DNA from: Rehmannia glutinosa
Taxonomy: Eukaryota > Streptophyta > Magnoliopsida > Lamiales > Orobanchaceae
DNA: 64,000 nucleotides
Reading direction: 5' to 3'
NCBI GenBank assembly: GCA_016081115.2
Contig: CM071930.1
Span: forward strand, 25,497,641 to 25,561,640
Shown one piece after another: positions 1 to 10,347 of this stretch (position 1 is the first letter of the stretch; the number at the start of each line of letters is the position of its first letter). The position numbers and the translations under genes are program-made. Under the pieces are notes generated by a model. It saw only the letters and a program-made list of their open reading frames with translations. It searched no databases and was not told the DNA's origin.

Positions 1-1
1 G

Positions 2-2269
2 GTACCTGCTAGCATCATGTCGCTGCACCCCTTGCAGAATCTCACATATTTCCTTTTGAGAGCTGGATGTTGTATTTTTACTGAAGAAAATGCTGGACTT
101 TTCCCAATTCACCATTTGACCTGAAAAGCTTTTGTACTGATTCAAGATATTCAAGATTAGCTCAGCTTGGTACCTATTAGCTTCACAAAATAATAATGAG
201 TCATCCGCAAATAGTAAATGAGTGATCATCGGCCCATTTTTACAAATCTTAAGCCCCTGAAAAGATTTACACTTAACTGCTCTTCTAATTAAGCTAGAGA
301 AGACTTCAGTGATTATCAAAAACAAATACGGGGAGATAGGGTCCCCTTGCCTCAACCCTCTAGATGGAACAATAAAACCACTAGGTTTACCGTTAAGATT
401 AAAAGAATAAACAGTTGTTGACACACAGGAGAATATTCTATCCACAAAAACAGAGGCAAAACCCATATGTAACATCACTCTCTTAAGACCCTCCCACTCA
501 ACCCGATCATAGGCTTTAGCCATATCCAATTTAATAGCCATGAAAGTTTTTTTCCCAGATCTATGCCTTTTCAAAAAATGAATAGACTCATGAGCAATGA
601 TAACATTGTCAAGAATTTGTCTATCCGGAATGAAAGCAGATTGATTTTCACAGATGCAAGATTGGAGACAGCTTTTGAGTCTATTAGCAAGGATTTTGGA
701 AATGATTTTATAAAGTACAGAACACAAGCTAATAGGTCTAAAATGAGAAATTGAGGTAGGATTCTTACATTTAGGGATTAGAGTGACAAGAGTGTGATTA
801 ATACTTTTAAGTATTTTACCATTTCTGAAAAATTCTTTAATGGCAACCACAACACCAGGACTAATGGAATTCCAAAAAAACTGAAAAAACAAAGGGGACA
901 TACCATCAATACCAGGAGATTTATGAGGATTCATCTCAAATAGGGCTTGTTTGATTTCCTTATCATCCACTGGAAGCATCAGCGCCTCATTCATTTCAGG
1001 AGATATAGTGTGAGAGATCCCTTCTAAACATCCCGCAGAGTTAGCTGAACCCTCAGAGGAAAATAACTTTGAGTAAAAATCAGTAATCACCTTTTCCAAA
1101 TCCTGAGGAGAATCACACATGGACCCATCCTCCTTTTCTAATGAAGTAATCCTATTTCTCCTTCTTCTTTGAGTGGTTGCGGCATGGAAAAATTTAGTGT
1201 TACGGTCTCCTTCCTTAAGCCACGTGACTCTGGATTTCTGGGACCAAAAGAGCTCTTCCTGTTTGTAGGCTTCATTCATTTGGTATTTCAAATCACCCCA
1301 TTTATTCCAATCTCTATCCCCTCCCAACTTTCTCAATTCCTCCAGCTCGTTTTTACAATCCAAAATCCGCTTTTCAGAGTTTCTATTTAAATTTGCATTC
1401 CATTTTAAAATACCAACTCTACAAGCCTTAATTTTTTCCTGTATTTGAAACATTGGAGTCCCACTTCCATTTCTGTCCCACAAATCAACCACAGTTTCCT
1501 TGAATCCATCTTGACCAATCCACCTTTTATCAAAGTAGAATCTTTTTTTCACCTTTAAGTCCCTAGGAGATGAGTTAAGAACCAGTAACACATGATCTGA
1601 AGCTGTCTTAAACACATTAGAGACCTGAGCTTGATTAAATCTAAGAAGCCAATCACTAGAGCCAAAGAACCTATCAAGTTTTTCTTCTACGAAACCTTCC
1701 TCTACTCTGTTATTAGCCCAAGTAAAATAACCATCACTACTGAGGATTTCTTCCATTTGCATATCAGCTATAAAATCATTAAATTTCACAAAGCTTGAAG
1801 CCCTTCTTGAGTTCCCCCCTCTTTTCTCCTCACCACACCGTAAGTCATTAAAATCTCCTCCCAAAAACCAGAATCTCCCCCATTTAACTTTAGCTTGAAT
1901 CAGAAAATTCCATTGCTGCTCTCTAACTCTCGGATCCGTACTAGCATAAACAAAGACTCCCCAATAAATTTGCTTATCCCCTTCTTTTAAAAATTCCACC
2001 TCCATACAAAAATCATTCGCCAATATTTTCTTAACAGTGATGTCAAGACTCCAACAGACTAACATCCCACCTTTCAATCCCACTGGTTCAACATGGTTCC
2101 ATCTTTCATCCAACTTAAGATTTCGACAGACAGTTTTCACAAAAACCGTTCTCTTTTTTGTTTCACACAAAAACACCAAATCCGGAAGGTGAAGTTTCCA
2201 AGACTCCTTGATTTGGGAAACTGTAGAGGGTCCTCCCAGACCTCTACAATTCCACACCATAGCTCTCAT
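2..2269 (-). CDS. LINE ORF2, endonuclease-reverse transcriptase (runs off the left edge)
   Basis: I read this frame codon by codon: about 756 codons without a stop from the ATG at 2269-2267 to the window edge. The N-terminus matches the exonuclease-endonuclease-phosphatase fold of LINEs: MVWNCRGLGG at the start, then GGDFNDLR (about residues 133-140) and SDHVLLVL (about residue 208). The RT part follows, with HKSPGIDG, FRPISLC, LDMAKAYDRVEW, GLRQGDPISPYLF and the catalytic FADD box at 200-211. The ATG overlaps the ORF1 stop (ATGA at 2269-2266), which suggests stop-restart translation. ORF2 would nick target DNA and prime reverse transcription at the nick. The C-terminal part is not visible. 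Confidence 0.9.
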   Translation of the reverse strand, partial: MRAMVWNCRGLGGPSTVSQIKESWKLHLPDLVFLCETKKRTVFVKTVCRNLKLDERWNHVEPVGLKGGMLVCWSLDITVKKILANDFCMEVEFLKEGDKQIYWGVFVYASTDPRVREQQWNFLIQAKVKWGRFWFLGGDFNDLRCGEEKRGGNSRRASSFVKFNDFIADMQMEEILSSDGYFTWANNRVEEGFVEEKLDRFFGSSDWLLRFNQAQVSNVFKTASDHVLLVLNSSPRDLKVKKRFYFDKRWIGQDGFKETVVDLWDRNGSGTPMFQIQEKIKACRVGILKWNANLNRNSEKRILDCKNELEELRKLGGDRDWNKWGDLKYQMNEAYKQEELFWSQKSRVTWLKEGDRNTKFFHAATTQRRRRNRITSLEKEDGSMCDSPQDLEKVITDFYSKLFSSEGSANSAGCLEGISHTISPEMNEALMLPVDDKEIKQALFEMNPHKSPGIDGMSPLFFQFFWNSISPGVVVAIKEFFRNGKILKSINHTLVTLIPKCKNPTSISHFRPISLCSVLYKIISKILANRLKSCLQSCICENQSAFIPDRQILDNVIIAHESIHFLKRHRSGKKTFMAIKLDMAKAYDRVEWEGLKRVMLHMGFASVFVDRIFSCVSTTVYSFNLNGKPSGFIVPSRGLRQGDPISPYLFLIITEVFSSLIRRAVKCKSFQGLKICKNGPMITHLLFADDSLLFCEANRYQAELILNILNQYKSFSGQMVNWEKSSIFFSKNTTSSSQKEICEILQGVQRHDASRY

Positions 2270-3744
2270 ATTTGACTTTGGGGCCAATCAAGGTTGGCTA
2301 CCACCACCTGTGAACTACTCTCTCCATTCTCTTTTTTCTTTTTAGATTTCGGCGAAACTAATTTATCTTCTCCTATCACAACATTCTCTTCATCCCTAAT
2401 TTGGAGGTTCCTTTTCTTCGATCCTTTTTCCACCTTAATCATTTTATTAAAAGCTGAGCTTTGCTTGGAGGATGACCCAACAATTCTCTTCCAATTCCCT
2501 TTAACGCCCCCAGCAATAGCACTTTTATTCTTCAATTTCTGGGTAACCAAGGTATTAGAAATATCTTTAAAAGGCAGTTTTTTAAAGTTTTCAACAATAG
2601 GAACAGAAACAAGTTCCATTAAATCCAGATTTTCAATCTGGTTTTCGGCTTGGACAGTGTTTTTGATAGAAAAACTCTGCACTTCAATCTGAAAATTACC
2701 CCCCAGTGCCTTATTACCCACAGTTTCAGTTGTCTCTTCCTCAGTTTGAACCACCCTCGGTAATTCACTATTGTAAAGACTATCCAAAGTACTTTTATCT
2801 TCTATCATATTTTCAACATTATGCACTTCCAAAAATTCCTGCTGATTCATATGCACTGGAGATTTTATAATGCTTTCCACATTACAATCCCCCTTACTTC
2901 CAGAACCATCCTCCTTCGCATTATTAGGTTGAATCTCGGAGCTTGATTTCAGAGGATTCAAAAAATTCCTATCTTTTTTGCTTTGAACCCATGAAGTTTC
3001 GGCTCTAACCCAATCCCCAAATTGTCCTTCCTTCAATTCATTGTTCACAATATCGATTTTCCTATCTTCACATTGTTTTTCAAAATGACCCACCTTACCA
3101 CAATAGAAACACATATTGAGAAGATTCTCGTATTTAAAATCGACCCACACAGATTTACCTCCGAGCGAGATTACGGTACCCCTCATCAACGGCCTCTCCA
3201 GGTTGACCGACACGAGAATTTTCAAATGTCGACCTTTGAATCCTCCCCCTTCCGGAATGATAACATCTTTCGTTTTAGAGAAAATGCATCCAATCTTGAT
3301 TCCTGTTTCAGCACACAACCAGTTCGCCGGGAGGTTCCATACTTGCACCCATAGATCAATATGAGTAAACGATTCATTCTGAATAATCAAATCCTCTGCC
3401 CATTCTTTGAGAATAATATATTGCCCATCAAAGTTCCAAACTTTCCCTTCAAATATTCTTTTTTTGTCTTCCTGGTTTCTGAAAACAAATTGGAACAGAT
3501 TTTGCCCTAGTTCCCTGATCACAAAACACTCCTTCGTCGGCCATATAACAAACATGGCACGTTTTAACCCGCTGAAGTTGACAGCTTTAATGCCGAAGAC
3601 CCTACCAAACAAACTTCTACCACATTCCTCCGAGCTGAAGTTTATATCCTTTTTCTCAAGCTTAACACCTCCTATTTCTTCCTTCGAAAGAGAAAAGCTT
3701 TTCAGCTTTCCAGCTAACTCGTCCGACATGATAGAAGGAATCAC
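2266..3744 (-). CDS. LINE ORF1, DUF4283 / zinc-knuckle nucleic-acid-binding protein
   Basis: A 492-residue protein. Residues 1 to about 190 resemble the DUF4283 domain of plant LINE ORF1 proteins (segments such as WPTKECFVIRELGQNLFQF and WVQVWNLPANWLC). A CCHC knuckle follows at about residue 212 (CFYCGKVGHFEKQC: C-x2-C-x4-H-x4-C). The rest is a polar, lysine/serine-rich tail. In plant L1 elements this protein binds the element RNA. The start at 3744 is the first Met of the frame; a second Met lies five residues in. The frame is uninterrupted and the stop overlaps the ORF2 start. Confidence 0.85.
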   Translation of the reverse strand: MIPSIMSDELAGKLKSFSLSKEEIGGVKLEKKDINFSSEECGRSLFGRVFGIKAVNFSGLKRAMFVIWPTKECFVIRELGQNLFQFVFRNQEDKKRIFEGKVWNFDGQYIILKEWAEDLIIQNESFTHIDLWVQVWNLPANWLCAETGIKIGCIFSKTKDVIIPEGGGFKGRHLKILVSVNLERPLMRGTVISLGGKSVWVDFKYENLLNMCFYCGKVGHFEKQCEDRKIDIVNNELKEGQFGDWVRAETSWVQSKKDRNFLNPLKSSSEIQPNNAKEDGSGSKGDCNVESIIKSPVHMNQQEFLEVHNVENMIEDKSTLDSLYNSELPRVVQTEEETTETVGNKALGGNFQIEVQSFSIKNTVQAENQIENLDLMELVSVPIVENFKKLPFKDISNTLVTQKLKNKSAIAGGVKGNWKRIVGSSSKQSSAFNKMIKVEKGSKKRNLQIRDEENVVIGEDKLVSPKSKKKKENGESSSQVVVANLDWPQSQI

Positions 3745-4140
3745 CCACTATATCTCTGATGATCTGAAAAAAGGTTTCAATGCTCCTGTTTCAAATACAA
3801 AAAACAAACACACCACTATTAAAGATGTTAGGAAGAAAGCAGAAAGACAAAAGAAAAAATGGAAAGCCCAAGTGGGGGAGACCCACCACGAAGACCAAAG
3901 ACTGACAAGAGTGAATAGAACAGTAGTTATTACAGGAAAACAAAGAGAAAGGATCAATGCTTCAAAGACACCATTAATTACTGTAATAAATGAGGTAGAA
4001 AAGATGAAGATTTGCCATAGATCTGAGAACCAAAGACCAAGATTTTTCAAATTTTCAAAAACACACACTTTGCCTCCCAAAAGGGACAACTATTCTCCTA
4101 GGGAGAGACAAGAGAGAAAACTCCAAAAAGAGGTGTCTTG

Positions 4141-4775
4141 AGGATAACAAAACATTCGATTTCTCCCAATTCCAGTATATCCATAACAGCCATAGTAACA
4201 AAATTCTCCCGATTTTTGTATAAAACTCGAATAAAACTCAATATTTTCATGACTTAAAAATCTCGTATGCATGTTCGTAGAGAATAATGTGACAAAATCT
4301 CCCGGATTTTTCGTTAATAAAGCAATTAAGTCTACAAATTTGTTTGTTATAATAAAATTATTCTATATTAATTTGTTTTCCTTTTATTTTCAATGTGGAA
4401 ATATAATTTTATTAGATAATATAATTTTAATAAATAATTTATTGATAATCTTCCAACCAATATATATTATTTTCTAAAGAATAATTAAATAGTTGTATCG
4501 ATATATTCCCAAACTAATCGCGTAACATACAAATGAATTTTGTTGTATAACCGAGACTTTATTTTCCCCAAATTCTCCAAAATAATACTCGATTTACAAA
4601 GTTTAAAGGCAAACAAATTATTCCCGAATCCAAAGATTTGTTACCATGATAGCGTCTAGGCTTAGAAAAAGGTTCCGACTGTAAGAAGTAACGGTTTGCA
4701 AGCTGTACAATCCTCACAACTTCATCTTCTTTAGCTCTATATTTCTTGGCACATAAACTAACTGTAGGTTGAAAT
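4141..4775. other. AT-rich spacer between the LINE and the ICDH 3' end
   Basis: No coding signal is visible on either strand. The right part is expected to hold the 3' UTR and poly-A site of the ICDH gene on the minus strand. The left part is strongly AT-rich. Confidence 0.5.
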
Positions 4776-7700
4776 TTAAACAAGTGCTGGAGCTTGAAGC
4801 TTCGACTCAAGATTATGTGCAACAGCATCAATGAATTCTTCGGTGTTCAAGTAAAACTCTCTTGATACCCTGCACATCAAACAGGAGCTTAAAAACTGCA
4901 AGCAGATATAATTTGCACTGAAAACTATTAGATCCATTCAACAAGAATGAGGCATCCAGATAAGTTTCAAAATTATAATAGATCCCTTGAGTTTGATTTC
5001 GTCTTATATTTTTCCCCCTAGTAAGAATTATTTTCCAAAACTCGCCCCTTAAATTTATGGAAATATTACAATTAACCCCTTAAAATTAAGGCATAATCAA
5101 ACCTCGGGGGTAATTTTTGTTATTTAGAATTTATCTGGGTGTTTTTGTAATTAACCCAAACCTCAGGGGTAGTTTTTGTAACTATCCCTTTATACAATTT
5201 GATTGAAACTTGAATATGTGCTTTCAGTTTGTTGTCCAATGTGACGAAGTGGTCATCAGTTTTAACAGTATCAATTGTTGTATCCCAACAAGATAAACAC
5301 AACATTAATTCACTTTGGCAGGCTTCCTATACCAATTTCTTTATTTGGGTAGAAAAATGGTCCTACTTCAAGTTTCATTGAAACTTAGAACGACAATGAC
5401 TAAGGTGCAACTTAACATAAGATACGTGCTAAAATTTAGTTTGTGAAGCCATTGGTGTCAAAGTATGCACAGTTTAATACAAATTGGAAAAGCACCACTT
5501 ACTTTGGGCCGTGAATCAAAATAGCAAGATCTTTGGTCATCTTTCCAGATTCCACTGTCTCAATACATGCTGCTTCTAGCTTGTGAGCAAAATCTAACAG
5601 CTTTACGTTTCGTCAAGCTTCGCTCTGATAGAGACGTTGGACATGCATAATGAATTACTTCACAATTAAAAGATTCATGCATAGGAACTCAGGTTCTAGA
5701 AGCATACAACAAAACAGGTTGAGAGCCAAAAGAAATAAGATAACAGTGACTTTGACAAGCAAGGAGATATTAGCACTAATCAAATATCTCAATAATGTAA
5801 CTGCAATTGAGGCAATGGGACAGAACCTTGGAACATAGAGTTCTGAAGAATTTTAGAAATGATATCAATGGAATGATCACTTAAAAGTGAGAATTAAGAT
5901 TAAAAACCAACAATGACAAATAAGTGAAGTAAACAGGAAATTGAAAATAAACGCAAATTTTGAAATCCTCAGACAGAATGTGGCCATCATACGAGTACAA
6001 GGATAGACTTGTATCACTGATTTTATTCCACTGCAAGTCCAAACATGGATGTAGAAAAGGGGAAAATCATACAGATGAAGCTCAAAAAAGTTCCCCACTC
6101 TAATTTAAATACTTGCAGCAAACTGCTTTTCTCAGGTGCTTATGATTTAATCTAAATCGACATAGACAGGACAAAGACAGGCATCAAGGCCTCCAAAAAT
6201 ACAATTATATATGAACAAGAGCAACAACTCACCGATGTTCTAATCCTCGTGTCCAGGCAAATATGGAAGCAATACTGTTGGTGCTGGTTTCTTGCCCCTT
6301 TTGATGCAACCTAAAATGACGGGTTACAGTACCATGAGCCGCCTCAGCTTCTAATGTTTTACCATCACCCGATAACTGCGGAGCAAAAATGACATATGTA
6401 CAACTGTCACAAGAACAAATAGATAACATGAGCTAAATTGTGGATTTGCCAAATTAACGACTGACCAAAACAGAAGTCATAAGTCCAAGAGAACCAAATC
6501 CTGCACACAGCAAAGGAATATCAGGACATTAGGAGCTTGCCGATATATTTGGTTTCGTAGGATCTTTGATTAATTCCATAGGAGATTCCTTTTCAAAATT
6601 TATTGTCGTATCAGTTTCAAATCTTCAATCTCAGGCATTTCAAATATCATGTTACCAGTAAGATAATGTGTTGGTGCAGTTTTATACAGGATATTTATGA
6701 TTCAAATGAAGATTTCAAGTCAGAAATTCTAATTCCTTCCAAATATAAAAAATAAAAGAAAAAAAATGTCAGTCTAGAAAGACGGAATGTACAGAACATA
6801 ACCAACACCAAACTAGGTAAAGCAGCTTTAGTGAATGAATCTGCTACAAAAGAGGTAATATTGGGATGTAAATAAATTAGGGTATATAACGTGGACACCC
6901 CCGGGGATCTGGTGATCTGGTCTAACTACTCTCCACATGATTGAGTTAACAAGATAATCAAAACAATTGGAAACCACATGAGGTTATGTATAATACATTG
7001 TCAAGATGAAATCACCTTGAGCAAGTAAATCACTCTGGACGTCTCCGTCATAGTTTTTACAAGCCCAAACATATCCACCTTCACTCTTCAGTGCATAGGC
7101 CACCATGTCATCAATCAACCGATGCTCATACCTAAACAAAAGCAAAGAACATTCTGTAAACAATTCAGGAGACAACGTAAATGCATATGGAGCTACTGTA
7201 CATCACAGATACAAAAATAACCATATAGAATGTTCTTCAAATTTTTCCCTCCATTTTTCTTCATACACCTCCTGAAATATGTCCTTGAACCTGGAACAGT
7301 GGAAATGTGACGTGAAAACTGTGAGACATGGTTCCATGTTTCAAATGATAAGACACTCCTAGTTTACAAAAAAGAAAAATTATATTACCTGCCATCATAC
7401 TTCTTAAGGATGGTATTTTTCGTACTCAAGTAGAGAGGCCATTTTTTCCCAAATGCCATTGCCATTGATGATTCCGCAAATGCTCTAATAGACTGATAAA
7501 TTACCACAAGAGTTTAGATAGGGAGTATTTGACTGGATATGTACATTAAAAGAAGGTAGCAAATTTGCTGGTAGATCACTGAATGGACAAACCTGATCAA
7601 CATTATACATAGCAAGGGCAACTCCGGGACCTTTAAAATCATACACATCCAGTTCTAAGGGTTCATCCCCATTTTCTGGCACTGAGAAACAAACAGAACA

Positions 7701-9730
7701 ACAACCTTTGTGTAAGCATGCACTTGTTTCAGAAGTAAAGTTTCGACCACATTTTAATAAAACCACTTGAACATAATCAGCTAACCAAAAATCATTTTAA
7801 GCTTTCCAGGTCCTTCTATTAAAGCGTCCGTGGCACGATATTGATCACCAAAGGCATGTCTACCAATGCAAATGGGTTTTTTCCAGCCTGGAAAATGGGG
7901 TCACAATAACTGAATATTGTTTCAAATATTTTATTTCATTCATAAATTAACAATCAAAATGTTACCAGGAACAATTTTGGGAATATTTCGCACAAGATAG
8001 GTTCGCGAAAACAGTTCCTAAAACATTGATAGAAAAAAGCCAATGAGTAAGATATATTATCTTGCAGTTATAACACATAAATTATGATGTCTTGATACTG
8101 AAACAGCATGACTGCAAATTGTACATAGAGACCATTCAATATATTTCTGATTGTGCCGTTGGGACTTCTCCACATAGCTTTTAGTCCAAATTCCGTGACT
8201 CTAGTCTCATCTGAAACAACAATATAAAACTTCTTTACGTTTTCTAATTATCATAAAAATTATCAAATGTAGCATGAAATCTGGAGTACAAGTAACCTGG
8301 AGTAATTGTAGCACATTTTATGGCAACATTGTACCTAAAGAAAATACAGAGCGAAGAGATGAGACTTTCTTACACACCAAGAATATGTATTTATGGCAAA
8401 ATTCATGTCTTGCAATATAAAACACAACATCCTTACTAGTATAATATAACTGTTCAATCAGGTATATTTTCTGTCAGTTTGCAACCAGAATTTGAATCTC
8501 TACACATATTGACCTCTGACAATATTTGTGATGGCCAATGTTTAGTTTCACCTTTAAAAGTCACAACTCCTGTACTTGACACTCATTTAACGGTAATATG
8601 ATGCTGCCAATGAAACGTTCCTCTAACATGTCTCGCATAAAAATGTATTACAATGGCAAAGAAGAAATAAATGAGCAGGTATGGTCTATTCTTTTTACTT
8701 AAATGCTTATATCTAGTGGATGAGAGGAGCAACCTGCAGTTCCTAGTAGCATTCTACAAATCATATGCCCCCATCTAAGTCATCTGCAAAGCAACTTCTA
8801 GAAAATGCAGCATTAGATTTGATTTAATTCTTTCCTCTTTTTTTTTTCCTGGATTATGTCTATCTGCTATCCCTGGAACAGTAAAAAGATAATTGCAGCA
8901 TTCAACAAAATTTCAAAACAATCTGATCATCCTCAGGATGGTTTCCCGGTAGCACAAAATCTACCAAGCATACTATTAGCTACAAACCACAGTCAGGCAT
9001 TCCGAAAATCAACTACAAAAAACACAATATTATACATTGTCGCGCTAATCTCACTGTGTCAACCAACTTAGCACAAACTCCACAAACATACAACACGCAA
9101 GTGGTCCACATAATAATCAGTGTACTTACTTAAGGGCCGCTTCCGCACTCTCTACATTAACTTTATCATCAGTAGCATCGCGGTTTAGTATCCCCAAGTC
9201 AAAGTACTTTATATCCAATTCAAGATATGGAAATATCAACTGCATTCACATAAAATCCAAGATACAAACAACCACTTAACTACTAATATTTGTATACGAA
9301 CACTCCACAAATACACAATAAGTCAGAGCTCGTAGTTCAGACCTTGTCTTTAATCATGCTCCATATAACTCGCGTCATCTCGTCACCTAAATTCACCAGT
9401 ACAAAACAATACCAAGTAATCAACAATAGCAACCAAATATTGTCAATAACTAATTTTTTTATTTATTTTCCAAGTACCATCCATTTCGACGATGGGGTTC
9501 TGAACTCGGAGTTTTTCGGCAGCAGCGATGGCGGCGAAGCAGCGAATGGAAGCATTGGGGAAGCGAGTGGAAAGAGAAAAGCGGTTCTTGCAGTGTATTG
9601 AATTGGAAAGTTTAGGATTGTGCGGGATAGATAATCTAGGGTTTCTGAAGGCAAGCAATGATTGTGATGATAGAGTAGCGGTGGCGGAGATCATGGCGGT
9701 GGAAAACAGCCGGTGGCGGAGTGCGAGCAT
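4776..9730 (-). CDS. NADP-dependent isocitrate dehydrogenase, organellar isoform, 15 exons
   Basis: Oxidative decarboxylation of isocitrate to 2-oxoglutarate with NADPH formation. I assigned exons by GT..AG borders and phase: 9730-9478, 9386-9343, 9239-9130, 8334-8297, 8210-8133, 8017-7966, 7887-7786, 7681-7593, 7492-7389, 7290-7222, 7131-7016, 6500-6466, 6375-6233, 5624-5503, 4869-4776. Total 1449 nt; adding the three missing bases gives 483 codons plus stop, the size of plant plastid/mitochondrial ICDH. Residues 1 to about 70 form a Ser/Arg-rich, acid-poor transit peptide; the core starts at VQNPIVEMDG. Family motifs are present: TITPDETRV, SPNGTIRN, CIGRHAFGDQYRATD, YEHRLIDDMVAY, ACKNYDGDVQSD and EAAHGTVTRHFR. 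Single-base deletions break the frame twice in exon 6 and once in exon 14; the other 13 exons keep phase. Either assembly errors or a young pseudogene. An in-frame TAA just upstream of the ATG supports the start. Confidence 0.9.
4985..5200. repeat. MITE-like repeat in the last ICDH intron
   Basis: Within the intron between the last two exons lie repeated phrases of the kind 'acctcaggggtagtttttgt' and 'acctcgggggtaatttttgt', flanked by runs of 'ccccttaaa'. This looks like a short non-autonomous DNA element or its remnant. I see no clean terminal inverted repeat or duplication, so the class is open. Confidence 0.3.
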
Positions 9731-10347
9731 TTGTTAGACGGTGTTTGGCTTTATAAGAAGTAAGAACGCCACGGGCTTTTGCAAATTGGACTTATAATAG
9801 CTAAAAACCTTTACACCGTTGAGTTATATGGACGGCGTTTTGTCGCACTATTCAAATTTTGTCCACTTGTTTTCACTACGTAACTAAAATTAGCGAAAAG
9901 GAAGTAGGAAGTAGGAACTCATATAAATTTATAAAACTACAGTGAGAATTATGTACTTAAAAATAATAAAGTTGGTGTAGTCTTTACTCTTTAGAAAATC
10001 GATTCCAAATAATTAACTTCGCAATTTTTTTAATGTCGAGCGGGTTTTGCTACAACGCAAAAAAGTCGTGTTGACTGTGGACTGGTGAGTAAAACAGAGG
10101 ATGAGAACTTTTATTCCTATTTCATTTCTGTTGCGGGTTTTTAATATGATAATTTTTATACACGTGACAATAATTTGTGCGATGAAATAGGAGATGAAAT
10201 GGAACATAAGATCTCATCCAGAAAAACACAAGGTACACAAAGACGGCATTGGCTTTGGTTATAATGTAGCAGAAATGCCCATGAATTTTTTTCCAAAAAA
10301 AATAAAAAGAAAAGAAAAAGAGAGAGAGAGAGAGAGAATGACTACTT
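9731..10347. other. Intergenic region between ICDH (5' side) and the PPR gene (3' side)
   Basis: Both flanking genes read leftward, so this stretch should hold the ICDH promoter and the PPR 3' UTR. It contains a CT/GA run near 10319-10337 and an A-rich stretch near 10286-10320. No other gene is visible. Confidence 0.5.

Larger units (their letters stand above)
1..4140 (-). mobile_element. L1-type LINE (non-LTR retrotransposon), 5' part
   Basis: A non-LTR retrotransposon reading on the minus strand. It has an ORF1 with a zinc knuckle, followed by an ORF2 with an apurinic-endonuclease-like domain and a reverse transcriptase. The 3' end (rest of RT, C-terminal region, UTR, poly-A) lies beyond position 1, so target-site duplications cannot be checked. 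The 5' boundary is not sharp: ORF1 starts at 3744 and the 3745-4140 stretch reads as a leader, with clearly AT-rich, unrelated sequence beyond about 4140. Both reading frames are free of stops, so this copy looks young. Confidence 0.85.

Noticed and set aside
3407..4141. 244-codon plus-strand frame
   Set aside because: Antisense to LINE ORF1 and its leader; composition and family resemblance belong to the minus strand.
9749..9755. TATAAAG just upstream of the ICDH start codon
   Set aside because: Only about 20 bases before the ATG. A start site 30 bases downstream would fall inside the coding sequence, so it cannot serve the first ATG unless a downstream Met is used.
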